Shown: positions 1-11,802 of the stretch, piece by piece
Numbering within the stretch: the first letter of the stretch is position 1
How the letters are laid out: each line of letters starts with the position of its first letter
Assembly: GCF_046630445.1 (NCBI RefSeq)
Contig: NC_092335.1
Coordinates: 4,383,501-4,447,500 of the forward strand
DNA from: Rutidosis leptorrhynchoides
Taxonomy: Eukaryota > Streptophyta > Magnoliopsida > Asterales > Asteraceae
DNA length: 64,000 bases
Direction of reading: 5' to 3'
The notes under the pieces: model-generated
Database searches by the model: none
What the model was told of the DNA's origin: nothing
The model's input: only the letters and a program-made list of their open reading frames with translations
Made by a program: the position numbers and the translations under genes

Positions 1-1020
1 CCTGAATTAGAACAACTTGATGATACAATCATCAAGGACACATTTCCTGATGAATCTCTAATGAGGGTTGACAAGGAATCTAAAATCCCATGGTTTGCCC
101 ATTTTGCAAACTATCTTGCTTCAAGCATTCTTCAAAAAGGACTTTCTTATCAACAAAAGAAGAAATTCTTTGCGGATTTGAAGTCCTATTTCTGGGAACA
201 TCCCGACCTATTCCGTGTTGGTGCAGATCAAATGATTCGCTGTTGTGTGTACGGAAAAGAGGCTCAACAAATTCTCGAGCATTGCCATCAAGGGCCCACC
301 GGCGGTCATTTCAGACCAAATCACACCGCAAGAAAAATCCTTGACTCGGGCTTTTATTGGCCCACGATCTTTAAAGATGCCCATAATTTTGTTCGGACTT
401 GCAATGCATGCCAACGAATGGGTAACATCACAAAAAAGGATGAGATGCCTCAAACCGGCATCCAAGTTTGTGAAATCTTTGATATTTGGGGAATCGATTT
501 CATGGGACCATTTCCAAGTTCCCATAAGTGCAAATACATCCTAGTAGCCGTTGACTATGTATCTAAGTGGGCTGAAGCAAAAGCTTTACCTACGAATGAT
601 GCTAGGGTGGTGGTGAACTTCTTGAAAAATCTCTTCTCGCGCTTTGGAATCCCAAAAGCGCTCATATCCGATCGAGGAACTCATTTTGCCAACAACCTTC
701 TTGAAAAGGTGTTGAAGAAGTATGGCGTAACTCATCGTTTCTCTACTCCGTACCATTCGCAAACGAGTGGTCAAGTGGAGAACACAAATCGTGCCTTGAA
801 ACGCATACTTGAGAAGACGGTTGATAACAACCCTAAGATTTGGCAACGCAAGTTAGATGATGCGTTGTGGGCCTTTAGGACTGCTTTTAAAACACCAATC
901 GGTACCACACCATTTAGACTTGTATACGGTAAAGCATGCCATATTCCGGTTGAAGTGGAACATAGAGCGTACTAGGCATTAAAACTTTGTAATTTAGACA
1001 TGGAAAAGGCTGGTGAAAAC
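1..1020 (+). pseudogene. Athila-A pol fragment: RNase H/integrase linker and most of integrase
   Basis: The frame is open from base 1. The integrase zinc-binding segment (H/H/C/C, around [11 protein letters not shown] and CNACQRMG) is followed by the catalytic core: [18 protein letters not shown] and the GQVEN stretch carry the expected D, D and E. It is about half identical by eye to the integrase of Athila-B (30000-31400, minus strand). The reading is cut by the insertion of element E at 1020/1021; the C-terminal part resumes after 10907. Athila assignment rests on the GPTGGH and [11 protein letters not shown]-type signatures and on the LTR type. Confidence 0.85.
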
Positions 1021-3950
1021 TGTAACGACCCGGAGATTTCCGACCAAATTTAAACCCTAATCTCTATATGTATCCGACATGATAAGCAAAATCTGTAATA
1101 TTGAGTCTAGAAAGTTTGAAATCTATATGCGAATAATCAATTACCCTTTTGACTGTCTTCGACGATTCACGAACAATTGAATGTATGTAAAAAAAAAATA
1201 TAATATTATTATGAAATCTATATAGGACTTCTATAAATAATTATTATTATATTGTAAGATTAAAATTTATTTATGATTTAAATGAATTCTTATTATCATT
1301 ATTATTGTTACTATTACTTTTATCATTATTCTTCTTATTATTAGCATTATTGTAATATTATTATTATTTTAAGTATTATTCCCTTTATTAATTAAAATTG
1401 TTACTATTATTACTGTTAGACTAACAATAACATTAAAATTATAATTTTTGTTATCATTAATATCATTAAGTATTAACAAGTAGTATTATTATTATCATTA
1501 GATTCTTGATCAATAATTATTATTCATATGATTATTATTCATTAGTATTACTAATATAAATTTTATTATTTATAATATTGAGGGTAGTATTAATATAGTT
1601 ATATTTATAAGATTTATATAATAATATAGTTATAATAAATGAGGTTAATTAGAATTTATAAATAAAGACACATGAATACAGATATATATATAGATATATT
1701 AAAAAGAATATATATATATCAAATAAATAATGATATGTACTTCCAAAATTACATGGATATTTTATAAACATCACATTCAAGTTCTGTATATATTTCTGTT
1801 TGGCCTGTGACTCGATATCACCCTTTTGTAAACACCCAAATCGATCACTTCATGATCTGAACTTTAAGCATTCAACTCTATCATTCTCAATGTCATTTAT
1901 ATGTAAGAAAGCCATTACTCATCTGTGATAATATAATAATAAAAAAAAAAACAGTCGAGACCCTGCTCATCTAAGTTTAAATCGATTTCTTATTTTCGAA
2001 TGGAATTTAAAAAAATCTAAAAGTGCAGATATATCGCAAATCATGTCATGAACGTTTCCTAAAATTCTCAAATTCCAATTCGTTATTTCAAGCTTGAATT
2101 TTGGGAGTCAAGTTTTTGAAAGAAAAAGTCAAATCGAGTGTTCATCGATAAATTTGAATTCGTTCTGAAGTTTTAAGTCCAAATGATGATTCCTAAAGTT
2201 TGTAAACACAATTTGCAAATTATATTGTGTAGAAAGTTTCAGTTAAAAAGATCTCAATCTCAAAAAGCAACTTGTGTTTTTCCTTCCCCTAAACAGCGAC
2301 GGCTGTATGGATTTTTTTTTTATTTTTTTATTATATTTTTTTTTTTCGTTATACTTCTTTTATTTTAATCCATCAACTCAGATTGGTTACAAATCAATTT
2401 TTAGTCTCAATTTCGGTTTGTAGATTAGTGTAGGGAATTAATCTGCGTCTTGGTCGACTGATTTTTTTTTGAAGGGGAAGGAGATGAATAACAGATTATA
2501 TGGGTTATATAAAAACAGATGGGCTTATAAAACAGAAAATAGGCTACGGCCTACTGGTTAAGGGATGTTGTGTGTGTTCGAGAGGTTGCGGGTTCGATCC
2601 TGGTCCAAGGCAATCTTTTTAGACAAAACTTTTTAAAGGGTATATCCAAATTCTTTTATTATTTTTATTATATTTATTAATATTGTTATGATTATTATTA
2701 TTAACCATTAAGGTTATAATTATGATTTCAATTATTATTGTTATTATTATGAAAATGGTTATAACTTTATGTGATTGTAATTATAGATATAGGATACAAA
2801 TATAATAAGAAATTTATGCTAAAATTTATTTTCACTTACACTGTTATCATTATTATTCTTATATAATAAAGTAAAGTAACATTATATTTAAGAATTATTG
2901 AAGTTATTATTTTTATTAAAACTATTTTTTTTATCAAAAATTAGTAAGGTTATTGTCTTAATTATTATTAAAATTTACACTACTATTGTTATTATTATTA
3001 CTGTCATTAGTAATATCAGTAATAGAATTATTATTAACATATGTACGTTATTAATGTTAATATCATTATCTTTACTAATATTAACTTTGCATAACAGAAT
3101 TACTGTTTGGATAAACCAATGAAATATATACATAAACATATATATTTAACACATATAACATAACAAATTTTTTTATATATACAAAACGAACAAATAAAAC
3201 GTATATATTATATAACTAATACATTGATATATATGTGTGTTCATTTACAAGCATGAATATTAATAAATATACAAATGATATAGGTTCGTGAATTCGTGGC
3301 CAACCCTACACGTGTTCAATGATGTTATATGTATTTTTACTACAAAATACATTAGGTGAGTATATAGTCCCACTTTTAAACTCTAAATATTTCGGGATGA
3401 GAATACATGTATTTTATGTTTTACGTTATGGACACAAGTAACTGAAAATATATTCTACGTTGAGTTGTACCACTGGCATACTTCCCTGTAGCTTGGTAAC
3501 TAATATTTACAGCGGTATTGTAAACGCGAATCCTGTTGATAGATCTATCGGGCCTGACAACCCCAACCGGACTGGACGACCAGTATTCAACGGTTGCACA
3601 GTACTTCGTTTCGTGACTACACTTGGTACAGTGTAGTAAGATTTCATATTAAAGGGAATATGCGACGTGATTAATTGTTAAGTATGGTTACCAAGTGCTC
3701 AACCACTTAGAATATTTTTATTAAAATGTTTACATATGAAATCTTGTGGTCCATAGTTATAACGCTGCCAGCAACAAACCTATATATCTCACCAACATTA
3801 TGTTGACGTTTTAAAACATGTTATTCTCAGGTACGAATTAAGTCTTCCGCTGTGCATTTGCTCAATTTAAGGACATTACTTGGAGTCGACCATCGCAATG
3901 GGACCAAATGTTGAAGATATCGTCCGGATGGATAAGGACGGGTCTTTACA
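1021..3950 (+). repeat. 5' LTR of element E
   Basis: It starts TGTAACGACCCGG and ends GGTCTTTACA, and is a near-perfect copy of 7970-10902. It is rich in ATT/TTA runs. Its 3' third (about 3270-3940) resembles 45935-46560 in the LTR of Tekay-D, so the two families share LTR ancestry. It contains a tRNA-derived-looking insert near 2541-2640. Confidence 0.93.
2541..2640 (+). repeat. SINE-like (tRNA-derived) segment inside the E LTR
   Basis: The stretch GGCCTACTGGTTAAG (A-box-like) is followed about 30 nt later by GCGGGTTCGATCCTGG (B-box-like). This is the arrangement of Pol III promoters in plant tRNA-derived SINEs. The other LTR carries the same copy at about 9500-9598. It is flanked by T-rich sequence; its exact ends and any duplication were not resolved. 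A diverged tRNA gene is less likely because the arms pair poorly. Confidence 0.4.
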
Positions 3951-3952
3951 GG

Positions 3953-3964
3953 TGGTATCAGAGC
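3953..3964 (+). other. Primer-binding site of element E (initiator-Met type)
   Basis: TGGTATCAGAGC begins two bases after the 5' LTR. It is the usual primer site of plant Tekay/Del and many copia elements, complementary to the 3' end of initiator methionine tRNA. Confidence 0.85.
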
Positions 3965-4362
3965 GTTGGTCTTAGCGAACCAGGTCTTGCATTAGTGTGT
4001 CTGACTAGTAGTTGTTAGAATACATTAATGAGTCTGGACTTTGACCGTGTCTATATGTCAAAAGTTTTGCTTATCATATCTAGTTGGAAACCATCTGCTT
4101 ATCATCCTTAGGAAATTTTCTGCTTATCATTCTTAAGTCTAGACACGTCTTACTGCATTTAGTGCATCGATAGTGTATAGACAAAATTCATATTTTAGCA
4201 TATCTGTTACTTTGGACTTTAGTTGACATCTTTTCAAAGATTCTCCGTAATTTACGGGATTTTGGTATTATATATACATATGTAAAGTATGTATAGAAGA
4301 GTACCAAATCTAACTTCTATAATCTATTTCATACCAAAAATTCATTTTTCCGATTATACAAG

Positions 4363-4809
4363 ATGGATTTCGCATCTAGTTCAAATTCCTCAGATTATGA
4401 CAGCTATGCCGATATGGATTTTCATTCAAGCTCCGAAGGCAGCATCACCGGAATGGATCAACCAATCTCCCATCATCTATTCTGGATGAATTGGGGGTGG
4501 GTTCGTAATATACTAAGTCACTGGAGACATGAAGAGGGTGATCCCTTCCATCCACCAAATTGCCCTCTTGGCGATGAACCTGAAGCACTTACCGGCGAAC
4601 CTGTTCGAGAAACCATTTTCACTCTCATTTCTAGAGTATCTCGTCACGATTATATACTATCCCATATTTCAGATCTTGTTCATTCGCTCACTCCAACCAC
4701 CAATCATCCCGGTGTACTAGCAGAAGTTAACGAACTTCGCGCTCGCGTGACGGCTTTGGAGAATACGGTGCGAAGGTTACAAACACCAGCAGCAGCACCA
4801 GCAGCATAA
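4363..4809 (+). CDS. Short gag-like ORF of element E
   Basis: It encodes 148 codons with an ATG about 410 bp after the primer site, as expected for a first ORF. The N-terminus is acidic and Ser/Asp-rich. The middle is Trp-rich, and the C-terminus has a heptad-like helix (LAEVNELRARVTALENTVRRL, about residues 120-140) that looks like a coiled coil, followed by an Ala/Pro tail. This resembles the N-terminal part of gag in Tekay/Del-like elements; the usual nucleocapsid zinc knuckle is not present. It may be all this element encodes, relying on proteins of a relative such as D. Confidence 0.6.
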   Translation: MDFASSSNSSDYDSYADMDFHSSSEGSITGMDQPISHHLFWMNWGWVRNILSHWRHEEGDPFHPPNCPLGDEPEALTGEPVRETIFTLISRVSRHDYILSHISDLVHSLTPTTNHPGVLAEVNELRARVTALENTVRRLQTPAAAPAA

Positions 4810-6438
4810 TCCGTACCACCATCATCAACACCGACAGTACCCATATCACCCTCAACCACAACCGCGTCGTAAACCTCAACATCACAATTTGTACCTCGGA
4901 TATCAACATCACTCACCTCAATATCACTATCTGTACTTCGAGTATGATCTTCGTTTTACATATCATTCTATATCGATTATCTTCGCTTTACTTATCGTTC
5001 TATCTCATTTATTTTCGTTCGACATGGCAATTATGTAGTCTCTAATGTTCTAGAGGTCATATAATCAAGTGCCAACAATAAATCAAATGAGTATAATATC
5101 TTATTGACTCATTAAATCTATGATTACATCCGAAGAAAATATATATGCAAGTATATTTTCATAAAGATTGTAATTAAAAATTCTTTCGTACAAACTGTTA
5201 ATGATGAAAATATTTTAACGGGTGGGTAGTACCCGAGGAATATTTAGAATTTACATTAATAAGTTACATTGTACATTTTTCGAATCTGATTCAACGATCA
5301 TTTGCTATCTTGCTTACAACTACCGATATTCGTATCTGTTCACCACCGAATAACCATTTTTATTCAAATTTCATATTTGGATTTTTATCTATCAGAATCC
5401 AACAAGTGGCATAATGAAGAAAACATTAGACAAAATAAAAAGTGCTAGAAACAAACAAATTAATTATGAGAAATTCTGTTAGGAATCCACGCTAACTGTT
5501 CCTAGTTAACTGTTCCCAGCTAACTATTAATTCCGTATTACATTTTATCGCAATTTAATTTATTGTCATTTAAGTTCTGTTATTTATTTTACCCACTTTA
5601 AATAACGGGACACGTACACAAGGTTTCGACCTATCATATCGACCCATCTATATATATATTTCGGAACAACCATAGACACTCTATATGTGAATGTTGGAGT
5701 TGGCTATACAGGGTTGAGGTTGATTCCAAAATATATATATACCTTGAGTTGTGATCGACACCGAGACCGGTACACGGGTCACGATATGTATTAAGTAATT
5801 CGAATATTATATATATCTAATTTATATATATGAATCTATTGAACCATTGGACAATCGGACTATTGGACTGCTAACTTTGGACAACTAAAATGAGTTAAAA
5901 TGCTGATTAAAACATATAAAACTAAATAATTCTTCAAGTTTGCCACTTGATTCTATCTAAACCTCATTCGTATCTTGGCGATTACAATTCGTATTCACAA
6001 CTTTTCACGATTCTTGAAAACACCTCGATCGAGAAGTTGAACTAGCCGCATCTCGTCTACGGAAGAAAGTTTATGCATACGGATATGCACCTGAAAAACT
6101 ATCGAAAATCGAAGTTATAGTTAAATCGTAACCGCGTCGAATTTCTTATCATTCAAAAACAACCATACAATTCCTTTTCAAGAAGCTAATTTTGTTACAG
6201 CTCCACTTCGATTTCTCAGTGAGACTACTCTTATTATAACCTCGATATTTATACCTTGTCCTTTCGCCGTCGTTATCGGAGAATCTTTCATATTTCACGA
6301 CATCATCAGCAGATGTACCAGTAGCTCGTCATCCCTTTGGCGGAATCAACAATCGATATTTTGAAAATCTTGCAGAACTTCTCCAGCTATACTTATGATG
6401 TTTATCTCTAAGAATTTCATACCCCGAATGTGAAATTT

Positions 6439-6470
<32 letters not shown>

Positions 6471-7969
6471 GTCTTGAACTATGAAGTAGTTCTTGAAATG
6501 CTGATGAAGCAGCAACAACCATAAACGACTTTAACAGTCAAAAGTTTAATGACAAAGTATAGTGTGTTGGTAAAGCTCAGAAAAAGAGAAAATTTGGAAA
6601 CTGGAAAACAGATCGAGCAAAATATGAAGGAAGGTGTGGATAAATCACAAGAACTGAATCTGCTTGCAAAGAATCCAAATGATTCAGTGCCTGCTGAAAC
6701 CGTCAGTACAAACCCTACTCCTTAATCTAAACCTTTCCAGATGATATTCTTCATCATCATCTTATTTTAGATATTATAAGATATCTTCATATCTTCCGTT
6801 ATACATATTCTCCATATTTCTGGAGATATTTTTACAACTATTCTTATATGGGATCATTTATCTCTCCGTAAAATCTGCGTTACAACATAAAAGAAACTGT
6901 GTTAGTTTCTAAATTCTGAAATCTTCGAGTTTAAAATATGAATGTTTTGAAGTGGTGTTGGGAACTGATGTATGAATTAGTATAATATAATGAAACTTGA
7001 TCAACTTCATTATATTACAGTAAGTCATGTTAAGTTTCTAATGGAATGTGATGATTCACAGTACCGTCATCATGTGCCATGTTACACAGCTCTTACATTC
7101 TATCCAATTCTGAAATGTATTAAGAACAAATCATCTTGATAGTTCTATTTTTCTGGATATTCTGGTAATTTGACAAATCAAAATTCGTTCCGTTACCAAT
7201 TCTTTCTTAGAACATTAACTATGTTCATTCCAAATTTCATACCTACGAATTCCGGACTATTGCTCGCTTGACTCAAGGTCGGAAGGAGAAAACGAAAGCA
7301 CGAAGTTCCGAAAAATAATGAAGGATATAGAACCCAATAACCACCCAGAATTTACAAACCGTGTATATCGATGCAGATAGCAACATAGAGACACGGGAAA
7401 ACTAGAAACACTATAAATACAAGAGTATAGTAGAAGTAAATAGATTCTGTTGGTGGTAGATGAAAAAGAAGAATGACAGATGTGAAAATTAAGAGTATAT
7501 CAAGGATCAGAACGGGAGGGAGCATTTCAAGGAATATTTTAAGGAATGAATTGAGGAAGAAAGAATAGAAGATGTGAGGTATGGAAATAAGGAAACGAAG
7601 GGGGTAATTTTATAAGTGAAATATCCGACAAAGAAATCACAACATATTTACCGCATTAAATCAAAGGAGATCCTGTTTCCTAAATCGCCGAAGAACCAAA
7701 TCTTATTACGAAAGATTTTCTTTATAGCTCGTGAATTCCAGAAATCAATCATAACCACGTCATCAGTTAAAACGATACCATATTACTTATTTCACTCTTT
7801 TGTGATAGCTTCACTCGTACGCTTCATATGATCGAATCGTTTTATCTATATCTCTCAATAATGATAAAACTCCATTATCACCTCATATTCGTCATGAAAA
7901 CATTCTTATTGTTATCCATGATGACCTCTATCAAATTTCAGGGACGAAATTTATTTAACGGGTGGGTAC
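4810..7969 (+). other. Noncoding interior of element E
   Basis: No ORF here resembles a retroelement protein. It holds an LTR-junction-like string (TAACGGGTGGGTA, near 5217), a segment at about 5590-5930 closely similar to part of the LTR of Tekay-D (45580-45880), a run of about 30 A at 6440-6469, and the polypurine tract with the family signature GGGACGAAAT just before the 3' LTR. Confidence 0.7.
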
Positions 7970-10902
7970 TGTAACGACCCGGAGATTTCCGACCAAATTT
8001 AAACCCTAATCTCTATATGTATCCGACATGATAAGCAAAATCTGTAATATTGAGTCTAGAAAGTTTGAAATCTATATGCGAATAATCAATTACCCTTTTG
8101 ACTGTCTTCGACGATTCACGAACAATTGAATGTATGTAAAAAAAAAAATATAATATTATTATGAAATCTATATAGGACTTCTATAAATAATTATTATTAT
8201 ATTGTAAGATTAAAATTTATTTATGATTTAAATGAATTCTTATTATCATTATTATTGTTACTATTACTTTTATCATTATTCTTCTTATTATTAGCATTAT
8301 TGTAATATTATTATTATTTTAAGTATTATTCCCTTTATTAATTAAAATTGTTACTATTATTACTGTTAGACTAACAATAACATTAAAATTATAATTTTTG
8401 TTATCATTAATATCATTAAGTATTAACAAGTAGTATTATTATTATCATTAGATTCTTGATCAATAATTATTATTCATATGATTATTATTCATTAGTATTA
8501 CTAATATAAATTTTATTATTTATAATATTGAGGGTAGTATTAATATAGTTATATTTATAAGATTTATATAATAATATAGTTATAATAAATGAGGTTAATT
8601 AGAATTTATAAATAAAGACACATGAATACAGATATATATATAGATATATTAAAAAGAATATATATATATCAAATAAATAATGATATGTACTTCCAAAATT
8701 ACATGGATATTTTATAAACATCACATTCAAGTTCTGTATATATTTCTGTTTGGCCTGTGACTCGATATCACCCTTTTATAAACACCCAAATCGATCACTT
8801 CATGATCTGAACTTTAAGCATTCAACTCTATCATTCTCAATGTCATTTATATGTAAGAAAGCCATTACTCATCTGTGATAATATAATAATAAAAAAAAAA
8901 AAAACAGTCGAGACCCTGCTCATCTAAGTTTAAATCGATTTCTTATTTTCGAATGGAATTTAAAAAAATCTAAAAGTGCAGATATATCGCAAATCATGTC
9001 ATGAACGTTTCCTAAAATTCTCAAATTCCAATTCGTTATTTCAAGCTTGAATTTTGGGAGTCAAGTTTTTGAAAGAAAAAGTCAAATCGAGTGTTCATCG
9101 ATAAATTTGAATTCGTTCTGAAGTTTTAAGTCCAAATGATGATTCCTAAAGTTTGTAAACACAATTTGCAAATTATATTGTGTAGAAAGTTTCAGTTAAA
9201 AAGATCTCAATCTCAAAAAGCAACTTGTGTTTTTCCTTCCCCTAAACAGCGACGGCTGTATGGATTTTTTTTTATTTTTTTATTATATTTTTTTTTTTCG
9301 TTATACTTCTTTTATTTTAATCCATCAACTCAGATTGGTTACAAATCAATTTTTAGTCTCAATTTCGGTTTGTAGATTAGTGTAGGGAATTAATCTGAGT
9401 CTTGGTCGACTGATTTTTTTTTGAAGGGGAAGGAGATGAATAACAGATTATATGGGTTATATAAAAACAGATGGGCTTATAAAACAGAAAATAGGCTACG
9501 GCCTACTGGTTAAGGGATGTTGTGTGTGTTCGAGAGGTTGCGGGTTCGATCCTGGTCCAAGGCAATCTTTTTAGACAAAACTTTTTAAAGGGTATATCCA
9601 AATTCTTTTATTATTTTTATTATATTTATTAATATTGTTATGATTATTATTATTAACCATTAAGGTTATAATTATGATTTCAATTATTATTGTTATTATT
9701 ATGAAAATGGTTATAACTTTATGTGATTGTAATTATAGATATAGGATACAAATATAATAAGAAATTTATGCTAAAATTTATTTTCACTTACACTGTTATC
9801 ATTATTATTCTTATATAATAAAGTAAAGTAACATTATATTTAAGAATTATTGAAGTTATTATTTTTATTAAAACTATTTTTTTTATCAAAAATTAGTAAG
9901 GTTATTGTCTTAATTATTATTAAAATTTACACTACTATTGTTATTATTATTACTGTCATTAGTAATATCAGTAATAGAATTATTATTAACATATGTACGT
10001 TATTAATGTTAATATCATTATCTTTACTAATATTAACTTTGCATAACAGAATTACTGTTTGGATAAACCAATGAAATATATACATAAACATATATATTTA
10101 ACACATATAACATAACAAATTTTTTTATATATACAAAACGAACAAATAAAACGTATATATTATATAACTAATACATTGATATATATGTGTGTTCATTTAC
10201 AAGCATGAATATTAATAAATATACAAATGATATAGGTTCGTGAATTCGTGGCCAACCCTACACGTGTTCAATGATGTTATATGTATTTTTACTACAAAAT
10301 ACATTAGGTGAGTATATAGTCCCACTTTTAAACTCTAAATATTTCGGGATGAGAATACATGTATTTTATGTTTTACGTTATGGACACAAGTAACTGAAAA
10401 TATATTCTACGTTGAGTTGTACCACTGGCATACTTCCCTGTAGCTTGGTAACTAATATTTACAGCGGTATTGTAAACGCGAATCCTGTTGATAGATCTAT
10501 CGGGCCTGACAACCCCAACCGGACTGGACGACCAGTATTCAACGGTTGCACAGTACTTCGTTTCGTGACTACACTTGGTACAGTGTAGTAAGATTTCATA
10601 TTAAAGGGAATATGCGACGTGATTAATTGTTAAGTATGGTTACCAAGTGCTCAACCACTTAGAATATTTTTATTAAAATGTTTACATATGAAATCTTGTG
10701 GTCCATAGTTATAACGCTGCCAGCAACAAACCTATATATCTCACCAACATTATGTTGACGTTTTAAAACATGTTATTCTCAGGTACGAATTAAGTCTTCC
10801 GCTGTGCATTTGCTCAATTTAAGGACATTACTTGGAGTCGACCATCGCAATGGGACCAAATGTTGAAGATATCGTCCGGATGGATAAGGACGGGTCTTTA
10901 CA
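7970..10902 (+). repeat. 3' LTR of element E
   Basis: It matches 1021-3950 almost base for base, with about two substitutions and small poly-A/T length changes seen by eye. It ends TCTTTACA and is followed by the AAAAC target duplication and then Athila-A pol. Confidence 0.93.
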
Positions 10903-10907
10903 AAAAC

Positions 10908-11261
10908 CGATTCATGCAATTGCATGAATTGGAAGAGTTGAGGTTAGAAGAGTACGAGAATTCGAGCTCGTATAAGGAGAAAACGAAAAGGTGGCATGAT
11001 GCCCGATTGAAAGAAGTGAAAGAGTTTAAAACCGGTGATAAGGTTTTGGTTTTTAACTCACGGTTTAAATTTTCTCCCGGAAAATTGAAGTCCCGATGGA
11101 CGGGACCTTATTTGGTGAAACAAGCATTCCCATCGGGATATGTTGAGTTGTTTGGATACGGAAATACCTTCAAGGTGAATGGTCATCGCTTAAAACTCTA
11201 TTTCAATGGAGTGGACACCACGGTTCGAGATGACATCACCCTATTCCCCAACGCTAATTAG
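10908..11261 (+). pseudogene. Athila-A integrase C-terminal part
   Basis: It matches the end of the Athila-B integrase: HELEELRLEEYEN, KRWHD, FKTGDKVLVFNSRFK, GKLKSRWTGPYLV, NGHRLKLY. The reading ends about 25 residues after the NGHR motif. The same point in Athila-B is instead followed by a long extension carrying a second protease-like domain. It is separated from its upstream portion by element E. Confidence 0.85.
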
Positions 11262-11447
11262 CTTGGGACGGAGTCGCGTGAACGACTCGTTAAACTTCAC
11301 AACATGTATATAGTCCCACTCGTGTACGTATTTTAATAAATTTGAGTGTTTTGAGTGATTTCTAAGTTATTATACGAACCAAGTTATTTAGGGACCTTCC
11401 AAAATGTTTAAAACGCGAAAAAATGTCAAAAGCTGGTGCAACAGGGG

Positions 11448-11627
11448 CAGATGCGCCGCATCTGTGATGGATGCGCCGCATCTGCAGACAAGAAAAATCC
11501 CGTGAATTTTGAATGCGCCGAGAAATGGTCATGCGCCACGTTTGGACCATCTGATGCGCCGCATCTGCTTCAGATGCGCCGCATCTGAGCCAGATGCGTC
11601 GCATCTGCTGCAGATGCGCCGCATCTG
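11448..11627. repeat. Array of 17-bp palindromes (CAGATGCGSCGCATCTG) ahead of the Athila-A 3' gene
   Basis: The motif CAGATGCGCCGCATCTG has perfect 8-bp arms around one central G/C. About six good and two degenerate copies are seen. GATGCG starts at 11450, 11470, 11553, 11573, 11593 and 11613, that is in 20-bp steps with a gap. A second array of the same motif lies in the LTR (20093-20381). The array sits between the pol end and the first exon of the 3' gene. Confidence 0.9.
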
Positions 11628-11802
11628 TGTCTGTATGTTGGATTCTGCCCAATTTTTTTGCACAAATACGGGAGTTTATCATTTTTTCTCATTTTTTCAC
11701 GTACTACTCCGAATCCCATCTCATTCTCTCTCAAAATTTCAATCTCTACTCACTAATTGAACCGATTAATCCCATCTTTGAGCATCAAATCCGAATATCA
11801 AC
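11628..11802 (+). promoter_or_regulatory. Leader/promoter-like segment before the Athila-A 3' gene
   Basis: CT-rich and AT-rich sequence resembling a plant 5' leader runs from the palindrome array to the ATG at 11803. No convincing TATA box was found. It could belong to a spliced genomic transcript or to an internal promoter. Confidence 0.35.

Larger units (their letters stand above)
1021..10902 (+). mobile_element. Element E: young LTR retrotransposon, apparently non-autonomous
   Basis: Two LTRs of about 2930 bp (TGTAACGACC...TCTTTACA) flank a 4019-bp interior. The TSD is AAAAC (1016-1020 and 10903-10907). A primer-binding site like the initiator-Met tRNA end (TGGTATCAGAGC, 3953-3964) gives plus orientation, and a purine tract lies at 7941-7969. 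Only a gag-like ORF is seen; no protease, RT or integrase is recognisable. The LTRs differ by about two substitutions plus homopolymer lengths, so it is very recent (tens of thousands of years if a rate near 1.3e-8 per site per year applies). LTR and junction style relate it to the Tekay/Del-like element D. Confidence 0.92.

Noticed and set aside
2183-2368. Small ORFs inside the E LTRs (also 2898-3122, 9136-9375, 9850-10074)
   Set aside because: They are identical in both LTRs simply because the LTRs are, and show no recognisable motif or coding composition.
2541-2612. A genuine tRNA gene
   Set aside because: A- and B-box-like strings are present, but the acceptor and T-arm helices pair poorly and no anticodon stem is clear; a tRNA-derived SINE fits better.
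6440-6469. Poly(A) run in element E as the tail of a processed retrocopy
   Set aside because: No recognisable transcript or target duplication precedes it; a simple homopolymer expansion is enough.
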